The notes under the pieces: generated by a model
Told to the model about the DNA's origin: nothing
What the model saw: the letters and a program-made list of their open reading frames with translations, nothing else
Databases searched by the model: none
DNA from: JABWBR01 sp036741235
GTDB lineage: Bacteria > Bacteroidota > Bacteroidia > Chitinophagales > Saprospiraceae
Direction of reading: 5' to 3'
Length of the DNA stretch: 18,295 nt
NCBI GenBank assembly: GCA_036741235.1
Contig: DAINSQ010000099.1
Location: 1-18,295, forward strand
Shown: positions 6,923 through 14,009 of the stretch, piece by piece
Layout: every line of letters begins with the position of its first letter
Position numbering within the stretch: the first letter of the stretch is position 1
Made by a program: the position numbers and the translations under genes

Positions 6923-9900
6923 ATGAATATCAAAATCATATCCGCCGGCGCCGGCAGCGGCAAAACCTACCGGCTCACCACTGAACTGGTAGAGCTGCTC
7001 AAATCCGGCGTGCGGGCAAGCGGCATCATTGCCACCACATTTACCCAAAAAGCCGCCGCCGAGCTACAGGAGCGCGTGCGCGTGCGCCTGTTGCAAGACG
7101 GCCTGACGCGGCAGGCCGACGAGATCAACAACGCCCTCATAGGCACCGTACATGGGCTGGGCGTAAAATTGCTGCGCCGCTTTGCCTACGAAGCGGGGGT
7201 TTCTCCTCAGGTAGATATCATTGCCGACGAAGACCAGCAGGTGATGTTCAACCAGGCGCTGGCCACCGTACTGCCCGAAGAAAGGGTTTTGGCCATCGAA
7301 CGCCTTGCCGACCGGCTGGGCTTTGCCCAAACGGGTTTCACGGATTGGCGCAGGGAGGTCAAAACAATTACCGACATCGCCCGCGCCAACAACTTTTCGG
7401 AGGAGATGTTGCTCGAAAGCCGCAACCGCTCTTACCAAACCTTCTCCGCCTTCCTCGAAACCGGCGTCGTCATACCGCTCGACTCCATGCACGGCCAACT
7501 GGCGGAATTGCTGAATACCGCCATTGACCGGCTCCAAAACGGCGAAGACCACACCGTTAAAACCAAAACGGCAGTTGACACCCTTCGCCAACTACAGCGC
7601 GAGCTGCAATTGCGCGAAGAATTGCACTGGCGCCAGTGGCTGAAAATTGCCAAAATGGAAACCGGCGCAAAAAGCAGAGATGATATCGCCGAGTTGCGGG
7701 AATGGGCCTCGCTGCACGAAAAACACCCCGCCTTTCACCGCGACATTCAGGAGTTCATCTACCACTTGTTCGATGTGGCCATCGATGCCCTTCGCGAATA
7801 CGAGCAATACAAAAAAAGGCGGGGGCTCATCGACTATACCGACATGGAGGCCCTGGTATACCGGCTGCTCGACCACCCCGATGTACGGCAGGTATTGACC
7901 GAAGAACTCGACCTGCTGATGGTCGACGAATTTCAGGACACCAGCCCCCTGCAACTTGCCCTGTTTCTGCGGCTCTCGCGTTTTGCCCGCCACGCCGTAT
8001 GGGTTGGCGACCCCAAGCAATCGATATACGGATTCCGGGGCGCCGAGCCGCGGCTGATGCAAGCTATCATCGACCACGCAGGCGGCATCAAACCCGAAGA
8101 TATTCAGCAATTTTCCTGGCGCTCCCGTCAGGATATTGTATACATGACCAATGCCGTTTTTGCCAAGGCTTTTGCCCCCACGCCCGTTGAACAAATCGCT
8201 CTAAACCCCAAAAGAACCGGCGAGGGCGAGCCGCTGCAAGCCGGTTATGCGCTGGTGCACTGGCATTTTCAAGTTGACGACGACGGCAAAAATCCGCCCT
8301 CGGCATGGACGGCGGACTGCATTGCCAACACGCTGCGCCAATGGCTCGACGCGGGCAGCGTTTGGGTGTTGCCCAAAGGCGAAAAGGAATGGCGCCCCCC
8401 GCGTCCCGGCGACGTAGCCATTTTGTGCCGCAACAATGCCGGTTGCCAGGCGATGGCCGAAGCGCTGCACCGCGCAGGGCTCAAGGCCGCGCTTTCGCGA
8501 ACGGGGCTGCTTTACACTGCTGAAGCCAAACTAACGCTGGCCTGCCTCAAATTTTTACTCAACCGCTACGACTCGCTCGCCGTTGCCGAAATACTACTGC
8601 TGGCCGAGGGTTTGCCCATTGAAGCGATCATCGAAGACAGGCTCGAACACCTCGCCCAACTCGAAAGTCAAACCGCCGCAAGCCGCTGGGCCGAACACAA
8701 CGCTTTCATCAACCGGCTCAACCAACTGCGCGCACAGGTAGTGGAGCTGTCGGCTGCCGAAATCCTCAACCTGCTCATCGAAACCCTCGATTTGCGACGC
8801 ATTATCGCTGCCTGGGGCAATACCGACCAGCGCCTCGACAATGTGGAAATGCTGCGCCGACTGACCCACCAATACGAAGAAGCCTGCAACCGCCTGCACT
8901 CGGCCTCTACCCTGGGCGGCTTGCTGCTCTGGCTCAGCGACCTGGAAAAAACCAACCGTGATTACCAGGGTTGGGGTGAAAACCCCGACGCCGTGAACGT
9001 GCTTACTTACCATAAAAGCAAAGGCCTCGAATGGCCTGCAGTCATCTGCAGCGACCTCACCGAGCGGCTGCGCGCCGACCTCTGGGGCGCCGAAATCGTT
9101 GCCGACAGCCCCCGCATCGACCTCGACAACGTACTCGAAGGCCGCTGGTTGCGCTATTGGGTAAACCCCTACGGCGATGCCCGGCTGAACTCGCCGCTAT
9201 CTGAACGACTTTCGCAAAGCCTCGAACAAGCCCTCAAAACCAGGCAGGCCCTCCAGGAAGAAGCGAGGTTGATGTACGTAGGGCTTACCCGCGCCCGCGA
9301 CTATCTCATACTGCCCACGGCCTACCGCCCCACCTCCTGGCTCAACAGAGTTTGGCACGACGGCAACGAAGACCTGCCGACACTCGACCCCCACTCAAGC
9401 GAGAGCCCCTGGCATTGGGAGGGGTATTTTTTGGATACGCAAACCGATACTTTCCGCTATCCGCGAACTTTTCCCTATGCGTCGCCGGAGGCAACTCCCG
9501 TTAATTACCTGGCGCCTCGCCACGGGCGCTTGCCGCACCCCCCTTTTTTTATTGACATCAACCGCCGCGATCACGGCGTCAACTACCGCTTTTCGCTACT
9601 CGACGCCTACGGCTATGCTTCGCCACTGCCTGGCGGCCATATTGCAGAAGCCTATCAGGATGCCAAACTGGTCAAGGCATTCCTCCTGGCCGACCACGCC
9701 GAATATAGCGACGCCGAGCGACAAGCGCTGGCACAGGAGCTCATCCGAAATATGTCGCCCGATACGCCCCTGGATGCCGGGTTGCTGGCGCGCACCGGAG
9801 AAGCCTGGCGGCAGTGGCTGGGCTCGCGTTTTGCCATTCGGCAATATTGGCGTAAATATCCGCTGAGGTATTTCTATGGCGCTCAGTTATTTGACGCCAT

Positions 9901-10162
9901 CGCCGACCTGATCCTCGATACCGACGCAGGTTTGGTGCTGATCCAGCACAGCAGTTTTTCCGGCGATACCAAGGGCCGCGAGAAAAAAGCCCAGGATTTG
10001 GCGCCCTGGCTGGGTTTAAGCAAAGCGGCCATGGAATCGCATTTCCAGCGCCCAGTAGCAGCAACCCTGGTGCACTTTGTGCTGACATGTACCTTGATTG
10101 CAGTAGATTGCCGGCTGGAGCCGCCTTCGCAGCAGCAAACCCAGCTTGAATTATTTCAATAA
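6923..10162 (+). CDS. UvrD/RecB-like (AddA-type) helicase with degraded nuclease domain
   Basis: 1079 residues, superfamily 1A helicase. Motifs in order are Walker A AGAGSGKT (8-15), Ia IIATTFTQKAAAE, II VDEFQDT (335-340 for DEFQDT), III WVGDPKQSIYGFRGAE, V NVLTYHKSKGLEWP and VI MYVGLTRARD (787-793 for GLTRARD). The C-terminus (~930-1079) looks like the PD-(D/E)XK nuclease domain of AddA/RecB. D995 in AIADL is kept, but the usual (I/V)DHK or DYK core reads IQHSSF: Q1008 replaces Asp and S1010 replaces Lys. It therefore probably unwinds recombination or repair intermediates without cutting. An upstream TTG at 6917 was rejected in favour of ATG 6923, which leads straight into the Walker A strand. 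No AddB-like partner is adjacent. Confidence 0.88.
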   Translation: MNIKIISAGAGSGKTYRLTTELVELLKSGVRASGIIATTFTQKAAAELQERVRVRLLQDGLTRQADEINNALIGTVHGLGVKLLRRFAYEAGVSPQVDIIADEDQQVMFNQALATVLPEERVLAIERLADRLGFAQTGFTDWRREVKTITDIARANNFSEEMLLESRNRSYQTFSAFLETGVVIPLDSMHGQLAELLNTAIDRLQNGEDHTVKTKTAVDTLRQLQRELQLREELHWRQWLKIAKMETGAKSRDDIAELREWASLHEKHPAFHRDIQEFIYHLFDVAIDALREYEQYKKRRGLIDYTDMEALVYRLLDHPDVRQVLTEELDLLMVDEFQDTSPLQLALFLRLSRFARHAVWVGDPKQSIYGFRGAEPRLMQAIIDHAGGIKPEDIQQFSWRSRQDIVYMTNAVFAKAFAPTPVEQIALNPKRTGEGEPLQAGYALVHWHFQVDDDGKNPPSAWTADCIANTLRQWLDAGSVWVLPKGEKEWRPPRPGDVAILCRNNAGCQAMAEALHRAGLKAALSRTGLLYTAEAKLTLACLKFLLNRYDSLAVAEILLLAEGLPIEAIIEDRLEHLAQLESQTAASRWAEHNAFINRLNQLRAQVVELSAAEILNLLIETLDLRRIIAAWGNTDQRLDNVEMLRRLTHQYEEACNRLHSASTLGGLLLWLSDLEKTNRDYQGWGENPDAVNVLTYHKSKGLEWPAVICSDLTERLRADLWGAEIVADSPRIDLDNVLEGRWLRYWVNPYGDARLNSPLSERLSQSLEQALKTRQALQEEARLMYVGLTRARDYLILPTAYRPTSWLNRVWHDGNEDLPTLDPHSSESPWHWEGYFLDTQTDTFRYPRTFPYASPEATPVNYLAPRHGRLPHPPFFIDINRRDHGVNYRFSLLDAYGYASPLPGGHIAEAYQDAKLVKAFLLADHAEYSDAERQALAQELIRNMSPDTPLDAGLLARTGEAWRQWLGSRFAIRQYWRKYPLRYFYGAQLFDAIADLILDTDAGLVLIQHSSFSGDTKGREKKAQDLAPWLGLSKAAMESHFQRPVAATLVHFVLTCTLIAVDCRLEPPSQQQTQLELFQ

Positions 10163-10165
10163 AAA

Positions 10166-10197
10166 AGCGTCTTGCAGTTCAAAGACTGCAAGACGCT
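10166..10197 (-). terminator. Intrinsic terminator, 13-bp perfect stem
   Basis: AGCGTCTTGCAGT (10166-10178) pairs perfectly with ACTGCAAGACGCT (10185-10197) around a 6-base loop. On the minus strand the stem is followed at once by a run of six T, making it a strong terminator for the DUF3179 gene that ends at 10231. It starts 4 bases after the helicase stop, so it probably also ends that transcript, although on the plus strand only CCCGGGTTTT follows. Confidence 0.88.
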
Positions 10198-10230
10198 CCC
10201 GGGTTTTCTCATGTATGAATAATTATCCTG

Positions 10231-11229
10231 CTATTCCATACCTCCGGCGCTGTGATAGCTCATTGACATGGCATTGTTATTAGAAGGCATGCCGTGTATT
10301 TCCGTTTCGGGGTGGAAGGCATACCATGCAAACCAGTACATCGTAGTAGAGGGGATGGCGTTGCCTTCCGCGTCGGTCACAAACGCCGTCTGTGATGCCT
10401 GGTTAAACTGGATGCGAATCGACTGCCCGTTGAATTCGTCGGTCGTAATACCGCTTTTACCATTGGGCAACATCGCGAACGGATAGGCCTTGTAACGCCC
10501 CTCAACCGCAATGCCTACAATTTTTTCCTTCAACGGCAAACGTTTATCGGTTTGGCTTACCGGAAACAACAGGCGGGTGGAAGATGCCTCGTAGGGAATA
10601 CAATCGTAATTGCGTTTGTAGCCCGTTTCGGTTGTCAATACCTGCGTGTCGGGGTGTTTTTCTTTCCATTCGCCCCAGCTTACATAAGCGGTCGGCAACA
10701 ACTCCATTTTGGCGCCGGCGGCAGGCCCGGATACGGCTTCGCCCGTAATCTGCGACCAAAGCGACTCCGTCTGCTTGTCGTAATACAACGAATTACTGTT
10801 GTACACCAATCCGGAAGTGCCAAAGGCCAAAGGTTGTTTGTTGATCTGGGCTTTGTAGGCCATTGCGCTGGCGCACAAGGGGTTGAATGTAACGGCTACC
10901 GGGGTTTCGCCAATGCGGTCGTTGACTACCTCGTGGTAACCCAATATACGCGCCGGATAAGCCCGCGCTACTCCATTGACTACAACGCCTACAACTTCAT
11001 CTGAATTCGTCAGGTAATCGGCCTCTTCAGCAGCAGCAAATTTGGGGTTGCTGATAGCCGGAATGCCGTCGCGAGGCGGACCCGCGGGAATAATCTCGTA
11101 TACGGGAATCGTCAGACCCGACATGCGAAAGTCGTTGTAATAAGACGATTCAAGGTATTGCGCCATCAGGGGGCTTGCAGCAACAACTACCAATGTCATT
11201 AACAGGAAAAAGCGATGAATAGTGCTCAT
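10231..11229 (-). CDS. DUF3179 family exported protein with altered CPLC motif
   Basis: 332 residues from ATG 11229, chosen because it begins a clean signal peptide (RFFLLMTLVVV, likely cut after MA at 22-23); an ATG at 11283 would add 18 unconvincing residues. The mature part matches DUF3179: RDGIPAISNPKF (53-64), ARAYPARILGYHEVVND (88-104), SLWSQITGEAVSGP, and WGEWKEKHPDTQVL followed by TGYKRNYD. Family members usually carry a CPLC motif in 'VTYCPLC'. Here it reads VTFNPLC, so N116 replaces the first Cys while C119 remains. DUF3179 has no settled biochemical role, and the protein is likely periplasmic. It is monocistronic, with a strong terminator after the gene. Confidence 0.88.
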   Translation of the reverse strand: MSTIHRFFLLMTLVVVAASPLMAQYLESSYYNDFRMSGLTIPVYEIIPAGPPRDGIPAISNPKFAAAEEADYLTNSDEVVGVVVNGVARAYPARILGYHEVVNDRIGETPVAVTFNPLCASAMAYKAQINKQPLAFGTSGLVYNSNSLYYDKQTESLWSQITGEAVSGPAAGAKMELLPTAYVSWGEWKEKHPDTQVLTTETGYKRNYDCIPYEASSTRLLFPVSQTDKRLPLKEKIVGIAVEGRYKAYPFAMLPNGKSGITTDEFNGQSIRIQFNQASQTAFVTDAEGNAIPSTTMYWFAWYAFHPETEIHGMPSNNNAMSMSYHSAGGME

Positions 11230-11336
11230 AGTTAAATGAATTTTAATGTTTAAATTACTGATGCAGTTAAAAAAACACTTCATTTAACTACTAAACCAAA
11301 ACCGTGCCAAAAATTAATGCGCTCTGTTCTCTGTTC

Positions 11337-11407
11337 GTTTATGGGTTTATGCGACTGAAGGGAGTCCCGTACTGACCGAAGGGAAGTCGGGAGGTTTATG
11401 GGTTTAT
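11337..11407 (+). repeat. 14-base direct repeats flanking a 43-base insert
   Basis: GTTTATGGGTTTAT occurs at 11337-11350 and again at 11394-11407. Between them lie 43 bases that carry two related halves, CTGAAGGGAGTC and GACCGAAGGGAAGTC. The layout is that of a short unit inserted into, or bounded by, an array of GTTTATGG words in the DUF3179 to EI24 spacer. Confidence 0.6.
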
Positions 11408-11443
11408 ATAGGTTGTATTCATAAACCTATAAACTTATAAACC
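11393..11443. repeat. Imperfect hairpin made of GTTTATAG-type 8-base units
   Basis: The left arm 11393-11414 pairs with 11421-11443, about 18 of 22 positions, around a short loop. The right arm, read on the minus strand from 11450, is four octamers: GTTTATAG, GTTTATAA, GTTTATAG and GTTTATGA. It lies downstream of the EI24 gene's 3' end and may act as its transcript end, but no T-run follows the stem. Confidence 0.55.
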
Positions 11444-11452
11444 TATAAACAG

Positions 11453-11480
11453 ACAAACCCACAACCCACAACCTCAAACC
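11453..11480 (-). repeat. Four tandem heptads overlapping the EI24 stop codon
   Basis: The minus strand from 11480 reads GGTTTGA, GGTTGTG, GGTTGTG, GGTTTGT. The TGA stop of the EI24 gene (11476-11474) is the end of the first unit. The array is G/T-rich on the coding strand, as at the other two heptad sites in the window. Confidence 0.75.
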
Positions 11481-12292
11481 GTTTCCTCCAACTTCAGCGC
11501 CAGTTTTTTCCCAAGCAGGTGGAGGTCGGAAATGCGGTGCATCACCAAAACGGCAGTAACGGCGGTAAAAAGCGGGGCTGCCAGGGTGCCGAACAGCGGG
11601 ATATACATAAGTAACTTAAGCACTACGCCTAGTCCGAGTGCGACACCTATATAGCTGGTAGTATACTTAACACTTTCCTTTATCGTCAATTTATATTGTT
11701 CGTGGTAATTGTCGAGTACGGCAAACCCCATGTAATAGCAGTGAATACAAAAAACCAGTACGGGCTCGAAATACGAAGCTTTTGAAAAAATATCGAAATA
11801 AATACCGACCACTGCTATAAAAACGGTTTCTGACACCAATGAGATAGCGCTGACCTTTATCATGCGAATCTGCGCATTAATAAAATCCTGCAGTGCTGCC
11901 GGGCGGCTTTCGCCTGTAAGCACCTCGATAGTGCGGCGTGAAAAGTGGAAGACCACCACTTCCAGCAAAATCAATACAATATACTTGATGCTATTTGACT
12001 GAAGCAAGTTGAAAGCTTCGCCTGCCACTTCGCCCAGGGCGGTACCCATCTGTGCAACCGAACCTGCAGCAAGTTCGCCTTTGAGTTTGCCAATCCACGA
12101 AAAAATTTTGGAATACATCTGCAAACCCAGCACAATTGCTATAAACACCAATAACTTGGACACCCATCCGTATTGATCAATGCCTACCCACAATTTATTT
12201 TTCAACATAAACCGATAAGCCTCCGGATAGGTACGCATCGTGGCGATCAACTGACGCGGGTATTTGAGCAGGAAGTGATCTTTGTCCAACAT
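11474..12292 (-). CDS. EI24-domain (CysZ-like) inner-membrane protein
   Basis: 272 residues with about five or six hydrophobic segments (near 46-60, 103-117, 148-166, 174-192 and a long one at ~215-250). The C-terminal part carries the EI24/CysZ hallmark YYMGFAVLDNY followed by GVALGLGVVLKLLMYIPLFGT and a Pro/Ala-rich helix ending in VLVMHRISD. CysZ transports sulfate, but EI24 proteins in Bacteroidota are uncharacterised, so no substrate is claimed. It is divergent from the mscS gene across 183 bases with a well-formed promoter of its own. The stop codon lies inside a heptad repeat. Confidence 0.75.
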   Translation of the reverse strand: MLDKDHFLLKYPRQLIATMRTYPEAYRFMLKNKLWVGIDQYGWVSKLLVFIAIVLGLQMYSKIFSWIGKLKGELAAGSVAQMGTALGEVAGEAFNLLQSNSIKYIVLILLEVVVFHFSRRTIEVLTGESRPAALQDFINAQIRMIKVSAISLVSETVFIAVVGIYFDIFSKASYFEPVLVFCIHCYYMGFAVLDNYHEQYKLTIKESVKYTTSYIGVALGLGVVLKLLMYIPLFGTLAAPLFTAVTAVLVMHRISDLHLLGKKLALKLEETV

Positions 12293-12312
12293 GGTTTACA
12301 GGTATTAGACTA

Positions 12313-12343
12313 TAAAATTAAGGCTAGTATACTGCCAAGCAAA
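12313..12343 (-). promoter_or_regulatory. Promoter of the EI24 gene
   Basis: On the minus strand TTTG (12343-12340) is followed by exactly 19 bases and then TAATTTTA (12320-12313), one mismatch from TAnnTTTG. The spacing is ideal for a Bacteroidota promoter, and the start codon follows ~20 bases later. Confidence 0.5.
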
Positions 12344-12392
12344 AAAAATTGTTCATCGGCTGAATTCCGGCGACCAAAACACCGTTTTGGCG

Positions 12393-12400
12393 TATTTTTG
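12393..12400 (+). promoter_or_regulatory. -7 box TATTTTTG for mscS
   Basis: This is a perfect TAnnTTTG match, 75 bases before the mscS ATG. No TTG was found about 19 bases upstream. It would give a leader of ~70 bases. Confidence 0.4.
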
Positions 12401-12475
12401 TCCGGCTTTTGATATCAACAGACTGCTACCAGCGCTTAATTTTTTCACATCAATCATACTTTTTAACATCAAACA

Positions 12476-13297
12476 ATGGAAGCACAACTGAGCTTTTACT
12501 GGGAAAAAATCAGCACCATGACCCTGGAATACCTGCCCAAACTTGCACTGGCGGTAGTTGTATTGTGGGTAGGATTGCGCATCATCAAAAAGCTTAGCGG
12601 ATGGGTAGCCTCAACGCTCGAGCGGCATCAGGTCAACCCGGATATCAGGCCTTTTTTCAGTACCATCGTCAATATCTCCCTCAAAATCCTGCTTTTTTTC
12701 AGCGTTGCGGGTATTGTAGGCATAGAGACCACCTCATTTGTGGCAGTACTGGCTGCCGCCGGTTTTGCGGTGGGCATCGCCTTGCAGGGTAGCCTGGGCA
12801 ACTTTGCCGCCGGCATCATTATTCTCGTTTTTCGGCCCTATAAAGTAGGCGATCTGATTGACGTGCAAGGTAATACCGGTTATGTTGAAGAAATCCAAAT
12901 CTTTAATACCGTGATAACCACGCTTGACAACCGCACCATTATCATCCCCAATACTACGGCGGCCAACGGCGTGGTAACCAATCTGTCTACCAGAAAATAC
13001 CTGCGCCTCGACATAAAAATCAATATTCCATACAACGTAGACTATCCGCATGTTGAATCGCTATTACTCGACGCGCTACGCCAGACGCCCAAAGTACTCG
13101 ATCATCCCGCACCTTTTGTAGGTATTGAAAAATTTGACACCCATTTCTTAAGCCTTACGCTCCGGCCTCACGCCAAAACCGAAGACTACTGGGACGTTTT
13201 TTTCAACGCCCACCGGCTGATCAAACGCACCCTGCACGACAACAATATCCCGATAGCATACCCCGAAGGTGTTGAAATGGGTGAAATGGGCCGATAA
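12476..13297 (+). CDS. mscS: Small-conductance mechanosensitive channel, MscS type
   Basis: 273 residues, close to E. coli MscS in length and layout. There are three membrane helices (~22-38, ~66-84, ~88-118). The pore helix is rich in Ala/Gly (AVLAAAGFAVG, then LQGSLGNFAAG) and runs into the family motif FRPYKVGDLI (119-128). The β domain (GYVEEIQIFNT, and IIIPNTTAANGVV) and the α/β cage domain follow. The channel forms a heptamer in the inner membrane and opens on osmotic downshock to release solutes. No extra N-terminal helices or cyclic-nucleotide domain are present. It is divergent from the EI24 gene; a shared envelope or osmotic role is possible but only inferred. Confidence 0.93.
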   Translation: MEAQLSFYWEKISTMTLEYLPKLALAVVVLWVGLRIIKKLSGWVASTLERHQVNPDIRPFFSTIVNISLKILLFFSVAGIVGIETTSFVAVLAAAGFAVGIALQGSLGNFAAGIIILVFRPYKVGDLIDVQGNTGYVEEIQIFNTVITTLDNRTIIIPNTTAANGVVTNLSTRKYLRLDIKINIPYNVDYPHVESLLLDALRQTPKVLDHPAPFVGIEKFDTHFLSLTLRPHAKTEDYWDVFFNAHRLIKRTLHDNNIPIAYPEGVEMGEMGR

Positions 13298-13410
13298 TTT
13301 ACCTGGTTTTTCAGCGCTCAAACAGCGAATGGACAAAGTAAATCGTTGTAATCCTATGCTGTAATTGCAATAATTTTAACGGCATTGATAGAAAATTGGG
13401 CGGTAAGCGC

Positions 13411-13418
13411 TATTTTTG
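13411..13418 (+). promoter_or_regulatory. -7 box TATTTTTG of the sigma-factor unit
   Basis: This perfect TAnnTTTG box fixes the start of the sigma gene. The upstream in-frame TTG codon (13416) lies inside the box and cannot be transcribed from it, so ATG 13434, ~9 bases after the predicted transcript start, is the real start. The nearest TTGs are 12 and 23 bases upstream, neither at the usual ~19, so the -33 element is unclear. Confidence 0.5.
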
Positions 13419-13433
13419 ACGAAAGTACGCCTG

Positions 13434-14009
13434 ATGGATATCGCGATTCAATTGCGCGGCAACGAGAGGGACCTCATTCAGGCCTGCATAGCGCAGGACA
13501 GATGGGCACAGCAACTGTTGTATGAAGAATACTACAGCAGCATGATGGGTGTTTGTCTGCGGTATGCCAATAATCAGGACGATGCGCTCGATATTTTGCA
13601 CGAAGGCTTTATCAAAGTCTTCAAACATATCGCAAAATACGAACCCGGAACTTCATTGTCTGCCTGGATACGCCGAATCATGGTCAATACAGCCATCGAC
13701 TACTACCGGCGCAGCATCAGACGCAGAACGGAAGATCTCGACCAGGCTTATGACCTCAGCGTTGGCGAAGCCGACGCCATCAGCCAGTGCAGCGAACAGG
13801 AAATACTCGATGCCATCCAATTGCTTTCACCCGCCTACCGGGCGGTTTTTAACCTCTACATCATTGAGGGGTACTCCCATCGCGAAATTGCAGATATGCT
13901 GGACATTTCCGAGAGTACCTCCCGATCAAACCTGGTGAAAGCGCGTATTAAATTAAAAGCCATTCTCACATCGAGACTTTACGGATACGAACATGAGGAA
14001 GAAGAATAG
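13434..14009 (+). CDS. ECF-type RNA polymerase sigma factor
   Basis: 191 residues from ATG 13434. Region 2 is ~27-94 (LYEEYYSSMMGVCLRY, DALDILHEGFIKVF, SAWIRRIMVNTAIDYYRR), which binds core polymerase and the -10 element. Region 4 is ~123-177 (LSPAYRAVFNLYIIEGYSHREIA, then DISESTSRSNLVKAR), the helix-turn-helix that reads the -35 element. There is no region 1.1 or region 3, so it is an ECF sigma factor. The sequence between (95-120) is acidic and unconserved. Its 3' end overlaps the next gene by 17 bases, so the two proteins are made together, the classic arrangement of a sigma factor and its regulator. Confidence 0.93.
   Translation: MDIAIQLRGNERDLIQACIAQDRWAQQLLYEEYYSSMMGVCLRYANNQDDALDILHEGFIKVFKHIAKYEPGTSLSAWIRRIMVNTAIDYYRRSIRRRTEDLDQAYDLSVGEADAISQCSEQEILDAIQLLSPAYRAVFNLYIIEGYSHREIADMLDISESTSRSNLVKARIKLKAILTSRLYGYEHEEEE

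Noticed and set aside
6383..7048. 221-residue open frame antisense to dcd and the helicase start
   Set aside because: It runs through two well-supported genes and shows no motif.
6377..10162. dcd plus helicase as a phage-defence unit (dCTP-depletion type)
   Set aside because: The deaminase has housekeeping length and motifs, base composition matches the neighbours, and no sensor or toxin domain is attached.
13310..13330. Short CGCT...AGCG hairpin after mscS as a terminator
   Set aside because: The stem is only about four pairs and no T tract follows.
13416..13433. TTG start giving a longer sigma factor
   Set aside because: The codon lies inside the -7 promoter box, so it would be upstream of the predicted transcript start; ATG 13434 was used.
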